DNA of 64,000 nt from Mycolicibacterium arenosum (GCF_024320865.1 NZ_JANDBD010000003.1:248001-312000), one strand, 5' to 3'. Positions 8,178 to 16,346 are shown, counted from the first letter of the stretch. The notes: generated by a model not told the origin, from the letters alone. Numbers and translations: made by a program.

Positions 8178-9491
8178 TCACGTGAAGAGCATCGTAGCGG
8201 CGAGACCGTCGACTCCACGGTGCGCGAAGCCGGTCCAGACCGCCCGGAGGCGTGCCGCGAGTGCCCGGTCGATCGCCCCGCCGGGCCCCAGCATCGGGGC
8301 GTCCGACCAGACGTCGCCGGACTCGAAGAGCAGCGGCAGTTCCATGCAGTGGCAGGCCCCCAGCGGTGCGCGGTCGGGGTGCCAGTCGAACCGATACGTC
8401 GACACCCGGCCACCGTGCGCGCGCCAGGTCGCGACGAACGGGTCCACCGGGTCCCCGAACATGCGTGCAGTGACCTTCGGCGCCAATGACCGAACAGCAA
8501 GCCGCTCGACGGGTTTGACACGCGCCAGCCTCTTCAGTCGCGGGCTCATCGCGATGAACGGCGAGGCGTCGTCCCCGGTGTGCCCGATCAGCAGTTCGAT
8601 GCGGGTGGCGGCGGCGGCGATTCGCGCCGGCATCTCGTCGGGTGCCGGCAGCGGCGCCCGGCCGAGCAGCGGCGCGAACGCCATCCCGCCGAGCATCCCG
8701 AAGCGCTGCGCCGACGCGACTGCACGGCCCTCGGCGGTCAGCAGTTGCGCGCGCGACGCGTCCCCCGGTGCGACGCCGGCCAGCGAGGTCGCCATCACCT
8801 CCCGCAGGGCGGTCGCCATCGCCGCCCGGTCGGCGCCGACGCCCGCATTCTGTGTGCCGATGCCCAGCGGTGCGCTCTGCACGATCGCGCGGTGGAACAG
8901 TCCGTCGGTCTCCTCGCACAGCATCAGCGCCAGCACGCTGTCGCCGCCCGCGGACTGCCCGAACACCGTCACGTTGTCCGGGTCGCCGCCGAACGCCGCG
9001 ATGTTGTCCTGCACCCAGCGCAGCGCGAGAATCTGGTCGTGCAGCCCGAGGTTGTCGTCGCCTCCGGCCCCCGGCGGGGTGAGGTAGCCGAAGACACCCA
9101 ACCGGTAGGTCACGTTGACGACCACGACGCCGCCTTCGCGAACCAGCGCTCCCGCATCGTATTTCGGTGATTCCCCGCCGCCCGCCACGTACGCGCCACC
9201 GTGAAACCACACCATCACCGGCAGGTCGTCGGCGTCCGTCGGAGCCGTCACCGAGACCACCAGGCAGTCCTCGTCGAACACCAGATCGCCGAGCACCGGA
9301 CCGGTGACGAAGCTCAGTCGCGACGGCCGTTGCGGACAGACCGGGCCGGATCGGGTCGCGTCGCGCTCACCGGACCAGGCGGAGGCCGGCGCGGCTGCGG
9401 CGAAGCGGGTGACCCGGCCGTACGGCAGCCCGCGAGCGCGCACCACGCCGTCGCGCACCTCGACCGAGATGTTCCCGCCGGCTATCCGCAC
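8178..9491 (-). CDS. Type-B carboxylesterase
   Basis: The 437-residue alpha/beta-hydrolase belongs to the carboxylesterase type B family. It has the oxyanion-hole region WFHGGAYVAGGG, the YRLGVFGYL signature, and the nucleophile elbow FGQSAGGDS (Ser in GxSxG). A HCMELPLLF stretch near residue 380 supplies the catalytic His region. It starts with GTG. No signal peptide is seen, so it is probably cytoplasmic. It lies 21 bases upstream of the GntR gene and 34 bases after the upstream orphan gene. It probably hydrolyses an ester to feed the acid-activating synthetase downstream. Confidence 0.85.
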   Translation of the reverse strand: MRIAGGNISVEVRDGVVRARGLPYGRVTRFAAAAPASAWSGERDATRSGPVCPQRPSRLSFVTGPVLGDLVFDEDCLVVSVTAPTDADDLPVMVWFHGGAYVAGGGESPKYDAGALVREGGVVVVNVTYRLGVFGYLTPPGAGGDDNLGLHDQILALRWVQDNIAAFGGDPDNVTVFGQSAGGDSVLALMLCEETDGLFHRAIVQSAPLGIGTQNAGVGADRAAMATALREVMATSLAGVAPGDASRAQLLTAEGRAVASAQRFGMLGGMAFAPLLGRAPLPAPDEMPARIAAAATRIELLIGHTGDDASPFIAMSPRLKRLARVKPVERLAVRSLAPKVTARMFGDPVDPFVATWRAHGGRVSTYRFDWHPDRAPLGACHCMELPLLFESGDVWSDAPMLGPGGAIDRALAARLRAVWTGFAHRGVDGLAATMLFT

Positions 9492-9525
9492 AGGATCACC
9501 GTACTGACAGCGAGGAAGCTACCGC

Positions 9526-10296
9526 TCAGCTCGCCAACGCCAGGGACTCGTATGGCGACGTTCCAGTGGCGAGGCCCGGCACCCGCTGCACGCGCAGGCC
9601 ACGCTGGACCTGAGCCATCTCCCGGAAGATCGCCCCGACTTGATCGGCGGCGCCGTGCACGGTGAACGTGCGCCTATCCCAGACGATCATCTTGGTCTCG
9701 TAGCGCTCGTCGGGATAAGGCGTCGCGGGGATGTCGGCCACCACGCCGCCCGACGATCGCCACTGCTCCAGGATGTGCGCCGCCGAGGTGGCCATGAAGT
9801 AGGTCAGATCGAACGCAGACATGGCGTGGAAGCCGCAGCGGGCGATCATCTGCGAGCGGTGCCGCGTGCCCCCCGACTCCTTGTCGGTCCAGGCGCCCTT
9901 GAGTTCGACGACTCCCAGCGGCACCATCTCGGCGATGGCCCGTCGGAGGTCGGTCTCGCCGGGTTGCCCTGCCCATTCGACGGCGGCGTGGGAATCGTCA
10001 GGGGTGAGCAGCGGCCCCTTCGCCCGAACACCGCCGACCATCTCACCCCGGATATCGGTCAGCGCCCAGAAGACGGCCGTGTCGTCGGCACAGCTGGCCA
10101 CGTCGGCGTCCATGGCGCCGCTCACGCCGAACCGGCGGTAGCTCGCCACCGCGCCTCGGTGATAGCGCTCGAACAGTTCCGGCTCGGCGGAGGGCGTCGC
10201 CATGATCATCGACGTCTCCGCGACCGGATCCCAGCAGGCGACACGGGTGAAATCGGCGAGGTCGAGGCACGTGGGGGCCAGTTCGATGCTGGTCAT
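9526..10296 (-). CDS. Protein of unknown function heading the esterase/GntR/acyl-CoA synthetase cluster
   Basis: I do not recognise this 256-residue family with confidence. It has no signal peptide or membrane segment. The central part (FWALTDIRGEMVGGVRAKGP) and the later stretch with RHRSQMIARCGFHAM look faintly like GNAT or acyl-homoserine-lactone-synthase-type folds, where an acyl donor is bound after a conserved R/G loop, but this is only an impression. Coding is supported by consistent frame use and a long undisturbed frame. It is the first gene of the minus-strand cluster, starting from ATG with AGG a few bases before. A strong palindrome lies about 80 bases upstream. Confidence 0.65.
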   Translation of the reverse strand: MTSIELAPTCLDLADFTRVACWDPVAETSMIMATPSAEPELFERYHRGAVASYRRFGVSGAMDADVASCADDTAVFWALTDIRGEMVGGVRAKGPLLTPDDSHAAVEWAGQPGETDLRRAIAEMVPLGVVELKGAWTDKESGGTRHRSQMIARCGFHAMSAFDLTYFMATSAAHILEQWRSSGGVVADIPATPYPDERYETKMIVWDRRTFTVHGAADQVGAIFREMAQVQRGLRVQRVPGLATGTSPYESLALAS

Positions 10297-10376
10297 AGCC
10301 TGCGGGTGCTCCTGCTGTCGTGGGAAAGCGCGGACTGCGCTGTCTCGGACGGCACCCGGAGACGGACTTAGCTACA

Positions 10377-10393
10377 TCATACTAACAGTATGA
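10377..10393. promoter_or_regulatory. Operator-like palindrome upstream of the catabolic cluster
   Basis: TCATACT and AGTATGA form a perfect 7-bp inverted repeat with a 3-nt spacer (AAC), 80 bases before the start of the first gene of the minus-strand cluster. Size and symmetry suit a TetR- or GntR-type dimer. The palindrome TCATATGA before the acyl-CoA synthetase shares the TCATA/TATGA ends, so the cluster's own GntR protein is a candidate binder; this is inferred. Confidence 0.5.
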
Positions 10394-11036
10394 AAGAGGC
10401 TTGACCAGCATCTTCTACGTCACATTCTCGTTATAGCAACGTTATTTGCTGGGTTAGGCGACACTCACGGTGCGCGCACCCCGCCGGTGGCGCCGCCCCC
10501 TGCCCTGTGTCCGATTCCGGGAGCGAATGGGCACCGGGAACCGTCCCCTGGCCGGCGTTGCCGCGCAGGAAATCCGAATTGCGTTCCAGTGCACCATCTT
10601 TCGCAGGGCACTCGCGCTTCCTGCATCACTACCGCGCTCGGGCGGAGCAACTCCTCCCCCGCCTGGCCTGGCTCGAACCTGGATCGCCGTCCACCGTTAG
10701 CTACGGGCCGCCCGGCCGTGTTGCTGGGCTGCAGCCACCGTGTCTCACCACGGGATTCGGCGCCGGCGGATCGTTTAGGCCAATGGCAACACGACCGGCA
10801 GATGCAGTACTAGCGAAGATATGTCAGTCGCGCTAATTATCTACACGTGAAACATTAATTGCCACCCCAGGGGTAAATCCGAGGCCGATCCGGTAAAGTG
10901 CCAGTTGCCAATCGAGAATGTTCAGCTTTCGGGCAAACTTCAAGGTCGCGAAGCTGCACATCGATAGCAAATCGAGTTGGCAGTTGGAGCGAAACATCAG
11001 GTGTCGGGGCATGATGATGGCGACAGTGGTATTCGG
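10394..11036. other. Non-coding stretch with AT-rich parts
   Basis: No convincing gene is seen. Short frames on both strands have no family resemblance and no good start region. The ends (around 10394-10460 and 10820-10880) are clearly poorer in GC than the surrounding genome, as expected for promoters of the two divergent units. No riboswitch or RNA gene was recognised. Confidence 0.5.
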
Positions 11037-11055
11037 GGTGTCTCGATGAGACACC
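11037..11055 (+). promoter_or_regulatory. Hairpin enclosing the diguanylate cyclase start codon
   Basis: GGTGTCTC-GAT-GAGACACC is a perfect 8-bp inverted repeat with a 3-nt loop. The proposed ATG (11046-11048) lies at its tip. In mRNA the stem would bury the GGGG-rich stretch before the start codon, so it may control translation; as DNA it could be a small operator. Confidence 0.5.
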
Positions 11056-12746
11056 GTGAGCCCTTCGTCGGCGATGCAGACCCCAGCACGGGTTTCGTCG
11101 CGGCGCACCCCGATCCGCACCGGAATGGTTCGACCAACGGTCACCGCGAAGGTCCGCCCCGGATCGGCCACGACGCGTTCGCCCAGATCGTCGACCACAG
11201 TCCCGACGCCATCTGCATCCACCAGGACGGGCGCTTCGTCTACTTCAACGCGGTAGCTGTGCGGTGGCTCGGCGCGCGCACCGCTCACGAACTCATCGGC
11301 CACGCCGTGTCACGATTCGTCCACGCGCGCTCGATTCCGCACCTGCTCGCCAAGACGGCGACACTGCGAAGGCCGGGCGATGTATCCGCAGCGGCACGGG
11401 CTACCGTGGTGCGCCTCGACGGCTCCGAATTGGACGTCGACGCGGTGTCCGTACTGACCACGTGGCAGGGCGCCGCCGCTTACCAACTGATCTTCCGCGA
11501 CCTCACCGAGCACCGCGCCACTCACGACACGCTCGCTCACCAGGCCGCGCTGGTGGACCACGCCAGCGACGCGATGATCTCGATCACCAGAACCGGCATG
11601 GTGACGAGCTGGAATCCGGCCGCCGAGCGCATCTACCGGAGACCGGCGCACCGGGCGCTCGCACTGCCGATCGACGTCGCCGTCGGGGCGCCGGTGGATG
11701 TGCACGCCATCGCCGAGGCCGGTGGCGTCGTCCACAGCACGCACTATGCGATGGACGGGTCGGTCCGCACCATGCGGGTCTCGGCGACCGAGTTCGACAA
11801 CGGCTACGTCCTCCTCTGCTCCGATGAGACGGCACTTCGCCGGGCCGCCCGAAACCTGCGCACCGTGGTCAACACGCTGCAGGAGGGCGTGGTCGTCATC
11901 GACCGGAACGGCTGGCTGCTCACCATCAACCCGTCGGCTCGCCGCATCCTCGGGCTGGGCGAGCACGAGATAGAGCACGGCGACCGTCTCCGTGACCTAC
12001 CCGTCTACGATTCCGACGGCGTGCTGCTCAGCGCGGAGGAGCGTCCGGTCCCCAAGACGTTCGCCACCGGACTGCCGGTCATCGGCCGGGTGTTCGGCGT
12101 CGACCGGCCGGACGGCCGCCGCGTGTGGGTGTCCATGAGTTGTCAACTGCTGCATCCGGATTCCCACGACCACTCGCCCGTGCTGGCCTCGTTCACCGAC
12201 ATCACCTCCCAGCGCGCGGCCACCGAGGCGCTCGCGCACCAAGCGGCCCACGACGTGCTGACGGGGCTCCCCAACCGCGCCCACCTGTTGGAGACGGTCA
12301 ACGCCCTGCAGCGCGACGCCGGGATGCTGACCGCCGTGATGTTCATCGACCTCGACGACCTCAAGACGGTCAACGACACGTTCGGCCACGACGTCGGCGA
12401 CACCGTGATCCAAGCCTGCGCCGATCGACTGCGGGGCGCGGTCCGTCGACACGACATCGTCGGTCGCTTCGCAGGGGACGAGTTCGTCGCGCTGCTGACC
12501 GGCGAACTGGCCAACGGTGCGCTCGAACGCTCCGTCGATCGGATCCACCGCGTTCTCACCGAGCCGATCGACATACCCGGCGGCACTCTGCAATTGGGCG
12601 CCAGCATCGGCGTCATCCGGACGGATCGGAAGGACGAACGGGACGCCGCGACGCTGCTGCGGGATGCCGACGCCGCGATGTACGCCGCCAAGGCCAGTGG
12701 TCGCCGGGCGAGCATCTTCTCCGGCTCCTTCCCGATGCAGAACTGA
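11046..12746 (+). CDS. PAS-PAS-PAS-GGDEF diguanylate cyclase
   Basis: About 566 residues, synthesising cyclic di-GMP from two GTP. Three PAS-like sensor segments can be read (around residues 45-150 with AFAQIVDHSPDAICIHQDGR, 175-280, and 290-400), followed by a GGDEF domain. Its signature is RFAGDEF (AGDEF, a permitted active form) near residue 475, with an RxxD product-inhibition site (RRHD) five residues before. No membrane segments, so a cytoplasmic sensor-enzyme. No EAL domain is fused. The ATG at 11046 is chosen; in-frame TTG 10977 and GTG 11007 are possible but fall in sequence without coding character. Confidence 0.88.
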   Translation: MRHREPFVGDADPSTGFVAAHPDPHRNGSTNGHREGPPRIGHDAFAQIVDHSPDAICIHQDGRFVYFNAVAVRWLGARTAHELIGHAVSRFVHARSIPHLLAKTATLRRPGDVSAAARATVVRLDGSELDVDAVSVLTTWQGAAAYQLIFRDLTEHRATHDTLAHQAALVDHASDAMISITRTGMVTSWNPAAERIYRRPAHRALALPIDVAVGAPVDVHAIAEAGGVVHSTHYAMDGSVRTMRVSATEFDNGYVLLCSDETALRRAARNLRTVVNTLQEGVVVIDRNGWLLTINPSARRILGLGEHEIEHGDRLRDLPVYDSDGVLLSAEERPVPKTFATGLPVIGRVFGVDRPDGRRVWVSMSCQLLHPDSHDHSPVLASFTDITSQRAATEALAHQAAHDVLTGLPNRAHLLETVNALQRDAGMLTAVMFIDLDDLKTVNDTFGHDVGDTVIQACADRLRGAVRRHDIVGRFAGDEFVALLTGELANGALERSVDRIHRVLTEPIDIPGGTLQLGASIGVIRTDRKDERDAATLLRDADAAMYAAKASGRRASIFSGSFPMQN

Positions 12747-12771
12747 CCCTCCCCTCGGTCGAGGGGAGGGT
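12746..12771. terminator. Strong hairpin terminator between convergent genes
   Basis: An 11-bp perfect stem (left arm ACCCTCCCCTC, right arm GAGGGGAGGGT) with loop GGTC starts at the stop codon of the diguanylate cyclase gene and faces the end of the MIP channel gene. There is no T-run, as is usual for mycobacterial terminators. It probably works in both directions. Confidence 0.75.
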
Positions 12772-12787
12772 CGAGGGATCTGCGAGG

Positions 12788-13471
12788 TCAGCAGTCGCCC
12801 GGATTGAGCGTCCGGAACGCGGCGCCGGCGGCTACGCCCGCGATGAGCTGGGCCAGTAGGTAGACCCACAGCGTCGACCCGGCGAACGGGCCCAGCGTGG
12901 CACCGCCGATCAACACGGCCGGATTGAACGCCGCGCCGGAGACACCGCCGACGGCGACGGCGCCCGCGGTGACGGTGCACCCGATCGCCGCGCCGTAGAA
13001 CGAGTTGTCGACGTGATCCCTACTGGTTGCGACGCTGAGAACGACATAGCAGAGCGCGAACGTGAACACCGACTCCGCGATGAACGCCGCGACGATCTGA
13101 TGGCCTGTTGGAACCACCGCAGGGGCCGCGCCGCCGGGCAGCACCAGGCGGAGCAGTTCCGCGCCGACGAGACCGCCGATCACCTGCGCCGATGAGTAGG
13201 CGAAGGCATCCCGTGCGTCGACGCGACCCCGCACGAACGCTGCCACCGTCACGGCGGGGTTGTAGTGCGCGCCGGAGACGTGCCCGCCGGCGTAGACGAG
13301 TGCCATGAGGACGGCGCCGATTCCGAGCGGGGCCAGCGGGCCGCCCATGCGGACGCAGCCGCCGACGGTGAAGACGAGTAGCAGTGTCCCAATTGCCTCG
13401 GTGGCGTACTTGGCCGCCGGCCGGTGAATGATCGGGGTGGACGCAGTGGGGGTGGTGGTGTGAGTTGTCAT
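12788..13471 (-). CDS. Aquaporin/glycerol-facilitator (MIP family) channel
   Basis: About 227 residues with six predicted membrane helices and both MIP signature loops: HYNPAVTV near residue 70 and AFNPAVLIG near residue 182. These NPA boxes form the pore of water/glycerol channels in the inner membrane. The ATG at 13471 (MTTHTTTP) is preferred over an upstream start that would add 15 unlikely residues. It lies just downstream, on the same strand, of a two-component system, and a 33-nt motif shared with the kinase promoter stands 59 bases upstream of its start, suggesting control by that system. Confidence 0.9.
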   Translation of the reverse strand: MTTHTTTPTASTPIIHRPAAKYATEAIGTLLLVFTVGGCVRMGGPLAPLGIGAVLMALVYAGGHVSGAHYNPAVTVAAFVRGRVDARDAFAYSSAQVIGGLVGAELLRLVLPGGAAPAVVPTGHQIVAAFIAESVFTFALCYVVLSVATSRDHVDNSFYGAAIGCTVTAGAVAVGGVSGAAFNPAVLIGGATLGPFAGSTLWVYLLAQLIAGVAAGAAFRTLNPGDC

Positions 13472-13529
13472 GCGGATCAGCCTGCGCCGCAACGGGACAA
13501 CGGGACAGCATTCCATCGGATGACGGAGG

Positions 13530-13562
13530 GGATGAATCCGGTGTCGTTCAAACGGATGACAC
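13530..13562 (+). promoter_or_regulatory. 33-nt motif, copy B (upstream of the MIP channel gene)
   Basis: This block matches a second block at 15495-15527 on the opposite strand at 29 of 33 positions. Both share the 18-nt core GGATGAATCCGGTGTCGT and a GACAC end, and contain a GGTGTCGT...GGAnGACAC dyad. It lies between the response-regulator stop (2 nt away) and the MIP channel start. It is probably an operator for the adjacent NarL/LuxR regulator. Confidence 0.6.
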
Positions 13563-13564
13563 GA

Positions 13565-14200
13565 CTACTCCAGCAGCTGGTTGCGCATCGCCTTCGCGAC
13601 GGCGGCCCCGCGATCGGACACCTCGAGCTTCTCGTACAGCCTGCGGATGTGGGTCTTGATGGTGGTCTGCGCGAGAAAGAGTTCCGCCGCCATCTCCGGA
13701 ACCGACTTGCCGTCGGCGATCATCCGCAGGATCTGGCGTTCCCGCTCGCTGAGCGACGGCGCCGCCGACTGGGCGCTTCGGCGCACCTGCGCCGTCAACG
13801 ACGTCACCAGCTCGGGCGGCAGGACGTTCTCACCCCTGGCGCACGCGACGACCGCTGCGACGATCTCGTCTCGGTCGGACTCCTTCGACAGGTATCCCGC
13901 GGCGCCGTCCTGGATCGCCCGGTAGACGACCGGTCCCTCAGTGGTCGCCGACAGCAGTAGCACCCTGGTGGGCAGCTTGTCCCGCACGACCGCGTGGGCG
14001 ATCGCGATGCCGTCGAGCCCCGGCATCTTGTAGTCCAGCAGCGCCACGTCGGGACTGTGCTCGCGAATCGCATCAAGCGCCGCGTGCCCGTCACCCACCG
14101 CGGCGACGACGTCAATGCGGTCGCTCAGGTCGAGGGCGCGGACCACACCCTCCCGGTACACCGGATGGTCGTCTCCGACCACTACCCGCACGGGCCTCAC
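13565..14200 (-). CDS. NarL/LuxR-family response regulator
   Basis: The 211-residue protein has an N-terminal receiver domain with the acidic pair D10/D11, the phosphoacceptor D56 (LLDYKMPG) and the conserved lysine in LSKES. A C-terminal GerE/LuxR helix-turn-helix follows (LSERERQILRMIADGKSVPEMA, TTIKTHIRRLYEKL). It binds DNA when phosphorylated by the kinase encoded immediately upstream, whose stop it overlaps by 4 nt. Putative binding sites flank the pair on both sides. The stimulus is unknown. Confidence 0.92.
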   Translation of the reverse strand: MRPVRVVVGDDHPVYREGVVRALDLSDRIDVVAAVGDGHAALDAIREHSPDVALLDYKMPGLDGIAIAHAVVRDKLPTRVLLLSATTEGPVVYRAIQDGAAGYLSKESDRDEIVAAVVACARGENVLPPELVTSLTAQVRRSAQSAAPSLSERERQILRMIADGKSVPEMAAELFLAQTTIKTHIRRLYEKLEVSDRGAAVAKAMRNQLLE

Positions 14201-15471
14201 GGTGCCGTCCTCGCGGGAACCGTCGCGCGGACCAGGGTGCCGCGGTCCGCCGGAAGGAACTCCAATGTGCCCCCTAGCGTTTCGATACGTGCACGATGCG
14301 ATGCCAGGCCGATGTGCCCCTCTGCGAGGCGCTGCGCCAGCGACGCCGGGTCCAGCCCGACACCATCATCCTGCACGGTCAAGATCAGTTGGTCCCCGGT
14401 ATCACGCAATTCCAGGTCCACCCGGCCCGCACCCGCGTGCCTGGCGACGTTGCCGAGCAGTTCCCTCGCGACGGCGTAGAGCGTCGGCGCCTCGGAATGG
14501 GCACGCGAGCAGTTGATGTCGCAGCGCACGGGCACGCCCGTGCGTCCGGTGAACGTCTCCGCCAGGGTCTGCACCGCCACCGCCAGACCGGCTTCGTCGA
14601 GCACCGACGGGTGCAGTTCGCGGGTCACCTGACGCAAGTCGCGCGAGACGTCGCCGAGCAACTCGCTGGCACGGACCACCCCGTCTGCCGCACCGCCGTT
14701 CCGAATCGCTTCCCGCAGATCCTGTTTAGCCGCGAGCACCGTCTGCAAGGCGCCGTCATGCAGCGTCTCGGCGATCCGTCGGCGTTCCCGCTCCTCCGCG
14801 GACATCACGTCGGCGAGTAAGAGCGACCGGCTGGCCGTCAGCTCGGCGATCGCGGCGAGCCTGCGCTGCTGCACGCGCGAGACCGTGTACGAGCAGAGGC
14901 ACAGCAGCGCCAGCATCGTCAGCAACGCGATCACCATCGGCGCGGACATCTGTTGCCGGAAAACGGGATCCGCCACCACAGCCGAGCCACCACCGACAAT
15001 CGCGACGACCGATATCACCGCCGCGCGCCTGCCTGCCTGCGTTGCGATGAAGAAGGGCAGAAACGACAGCAGGCCGAGCACCAGGTAGCTGCCCGTCGAG
15101 AGGAACTGCAGCACGCAGATCGCCGCAACGTCCACCGGAACCATGGGCTCGAGTGCGCGTAACCGGTGGGCTCGCTGGGGATGTCGTGCCACCGCCCACG
15201 CGGCCGCCACGGATAGTGCGGCGTAACAGGTGATCAGCGTCAACTGCGCGGGCCACTCGCCCCGCGATGTGCCACTCCACACCAGCATGAGCATCACCCC
15301 GACGAGGAGCAGCCGCAGAATGCTGCGGAGCCGCTGCGCTTGTCGGTTGAACATCACGTAGATGTCGCGGACGGCCTCGCTTCCCGCCGGTCCCGTCGCA
15401 ACCGGCGGCACCACCAGACTGGCCCAGAATCCGCCCGCTGCCCGCGGTTCCGCGCTGCCGTCGCGACGCAC
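14197..15471 (-). CDS. Membrane sensor histidine kinase (HisKA_3/NarL-partner type)
   Basis: About 424 residues. The N-terminal half has five to six hydrophobic helices with very short loops, so sensing is probably within the membrane. The dimerisation/phosphoacceptor box is RIAETLHDGALQ, with His near residue 238, followed by RELHPSVLDEAGL and a HATPase_c domain (GNVARHAGA; QDDGVGLDP). It phosphorylates the response regulator whose gene overlaps its stop. Translation starts at GTG 15471. A perfect 12-bp palindrome sits 20-48 bases upstream, consistent with autoregulation. Confidence 0.9.
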   Translation of the reverse strand: MRRDGSAEPRAAGGFWASLVVPPVATGPAGSEAVRDIYVMFNRQAQRLRSILRLLLVGVMLMLVWSGTSRGEWPAQLTLITCYAALSVAAAWAVARHPQRAHRLRALEPMVPVDVAAICVLQFLSTGSYLVLGLLSFLPFFIATQAGRRAAVISVVAIVGGGSAVVADPVFRQQMSAPMVIALLTMLALLCLCSYTVSRVQQRRLAAIAELTASRSLLLADVMSAEERERRRIAETLHDGALQTVLAAKQDLREAIRNGGAADGVVRASELLGDVSRDLRQVTRELHPSVLDEAGLAVAVQTLAETFTGRTGVPVRCDINCSRAHSEAPTLYAVARELLGNVARHAGAGRVDLELRDTGDQLILTVQDDGVGLDPASLAQRLAEGHIGLASHRARIETLGGTLEFLPADRGTLVRATVPARTAP

Positions 15472-15491
15472 AGGCGGAGTCTATCCCCCAG

Positions 15492-15519
15492 CCGGTGTCG
15501 TCCATTCGGACGACACCGG
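15492..15519. promoter_or_regulatory. 12-bp perfect palindrome in the kinase / secreted peptide divergent region
   Basis: Arms CCGGTGTCGTCC and GGACGACACCGG flank the spacer ATTC. The palindrome lies within copy A of the 33-nt motif (minus strand, 15495-15527) whose other copy precedes the MIP channel gene. It is a strong candidate binding site for the two-component response regulator, controlling the kinase gene (minus) and the small secreted peptide gene (plus). Confidence 0.65.
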
Positions 15520-15610
15520 ATTCATCCTGCGCACCGCCCGTTCGCGCGACAGACAACCGCCGCCGGCGGCGAGATCGTTATCCCGTGGCCGAAACCATCG
15601 GCTGGACACC

Positions 15611-15626
15611 TCGGGAGAACTCCCGA
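15611..15626 (+). promoter_or_regulatory. Short inverted repeat in the leader of the small secreted peptide
   Basis: TCGGGAG-AA-CTCCCGA is a perfect 7-bp dyad ending 27 bases before the ATG at 15653 and 10-15 bases before its AGGAG ribosome site. It may be an operator or a leader hairpin. Confidence 0.35.
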
Positions 15627-15652
15627 AAGACACTGGAAAGCAGGAGTTTTCA

Positions 15653-15919
15653 ATGAACGCACAGAGCAAGAGCCGGATCGCCCGAATCGTCATCATGCCC
15701 GTCGCCGCGGCGAGCATCGCAGGCGGCGTCGCGCTCGGACTCTCCGGCGCGGCGAACGCGTCCGCAGCGGAGTCGCCGTCGGGTCCGGCCGTCGTCGCCG
15801 TACCGCAGACCACGGCCCACCCCGCCCCGAACGCGACGCCCGGCAACTGGTGGCACCGGCATCACCCGTCACTGCTCGACCCCACGTCGGCAGTCAACTT
15901 CACGATGCCCGGCGCCTGA
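15653..15919 (+). CDS. Small secreted His/Trp-containing peptide
   Basis: An 88-residue product starting at an ATG with a strong CAGGAG site 8 bases upstream. The N-terminus (MNAQSKSRIARIVIMPVAAA) followed by a hydrophobic run ending ANASAAES is a clear Sec signal peptide with AxA-type cleavage. The mature ~50 residues are Pro/Ala-rich and contain a WWHRHH cluster that could bind metal or interact with the envelope. No family is recognised. It is divergent from the two-component kinase and ends in a strong terminator, so it is a single-gene unit and a likely target of that system. Confidence 0.75.
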   Translation: MNAQSKSRIARIVIMPVAAASIAGGVALGLSGAANASAAESPSGPAVVAVPQTTAHPAPNATPGNWWHRHHPSLLDPTSAVNFTMPGA

Positions 15920-15936
15920 AGCGCACCAAGGTGCCA

Positions 15937-15969
15937 GAAACCTCCCCGGCGATCCGCCGGGGAGGTTTC
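15937..15969 (+). terminator. Strong hairpin terminator after the small secreted peptide gene
   Basis: A 15-bp perfect stem (GAAACCTCCCCGGCG, loop ATC, then its complement) begins 17 bases after the stop codon. It should end transcription of the peptide gene. No T-run follows. Confidence 0.8.
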
Positions 15970-16346
15970 CGGTGTCGCATTCCGACGACATCGCCCGAAA
16001 ATCATCGTGCGGCGCGCCGTATCGCCAGAAATTTTCCGGTCGAATCCGGCGTGGGTGCCGAACCTTCCGGCAAAGCCGCGCACGTTGCCGCCCGCCCCGT
16101 ACAGCCCGATCGGGCAATTCCACCGCAGGGGACCGACGTCGATGAGGTCGACGCCGAGCGAAGTCGACGGCCCGCCGAGGGGTGACTCGGCAGCGCATTT
16201 GACGCTGCCGACGACCCTGTGCAAACCCTGTCAGCAGGCTGAATACACCGACTTGCCATGCGCTCGATTTGGGAAAAGATGCATGCAGCCCGCGACAAGT
16301 GGCGTACAGCTATGGAACAGCCCGTGAACAGATCCCCAGGAGTGAC
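15970..16346. other. Leader/promoter region of the peptide ABC importer
   Basis: No gene is supported here. A hairpin (GGCAGCG, 7-nt loop, CGCTGCC) lies at 16189-16209, about 140 bases before the substrate-binding protein gene. The remainder holds no recognised element, riboswitch or operator. Confidence 0.45.

Noticed and set aside
10470..10836. Several overlapping short plus-strand frames
   Set aside because: Different frames are open at once in GC-rich sequence, none has a ribosome site or recognisable protein features.
10833..11303. Minus-strand frame of 156 residues antisense to the start of the diguanylate cyclase
   Set aside because: It mirrors the coding frame of the cyclase over most of its length, continues into AT-rich non-coding sequence and resembles no family.
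13530..15527. Inverted motif copies as ends of an insertion sequence
   Set aside because: No transposase or target duplication is present between or around them, so a regulatory role is preferred, though a mobile cassette cannot be excluded.
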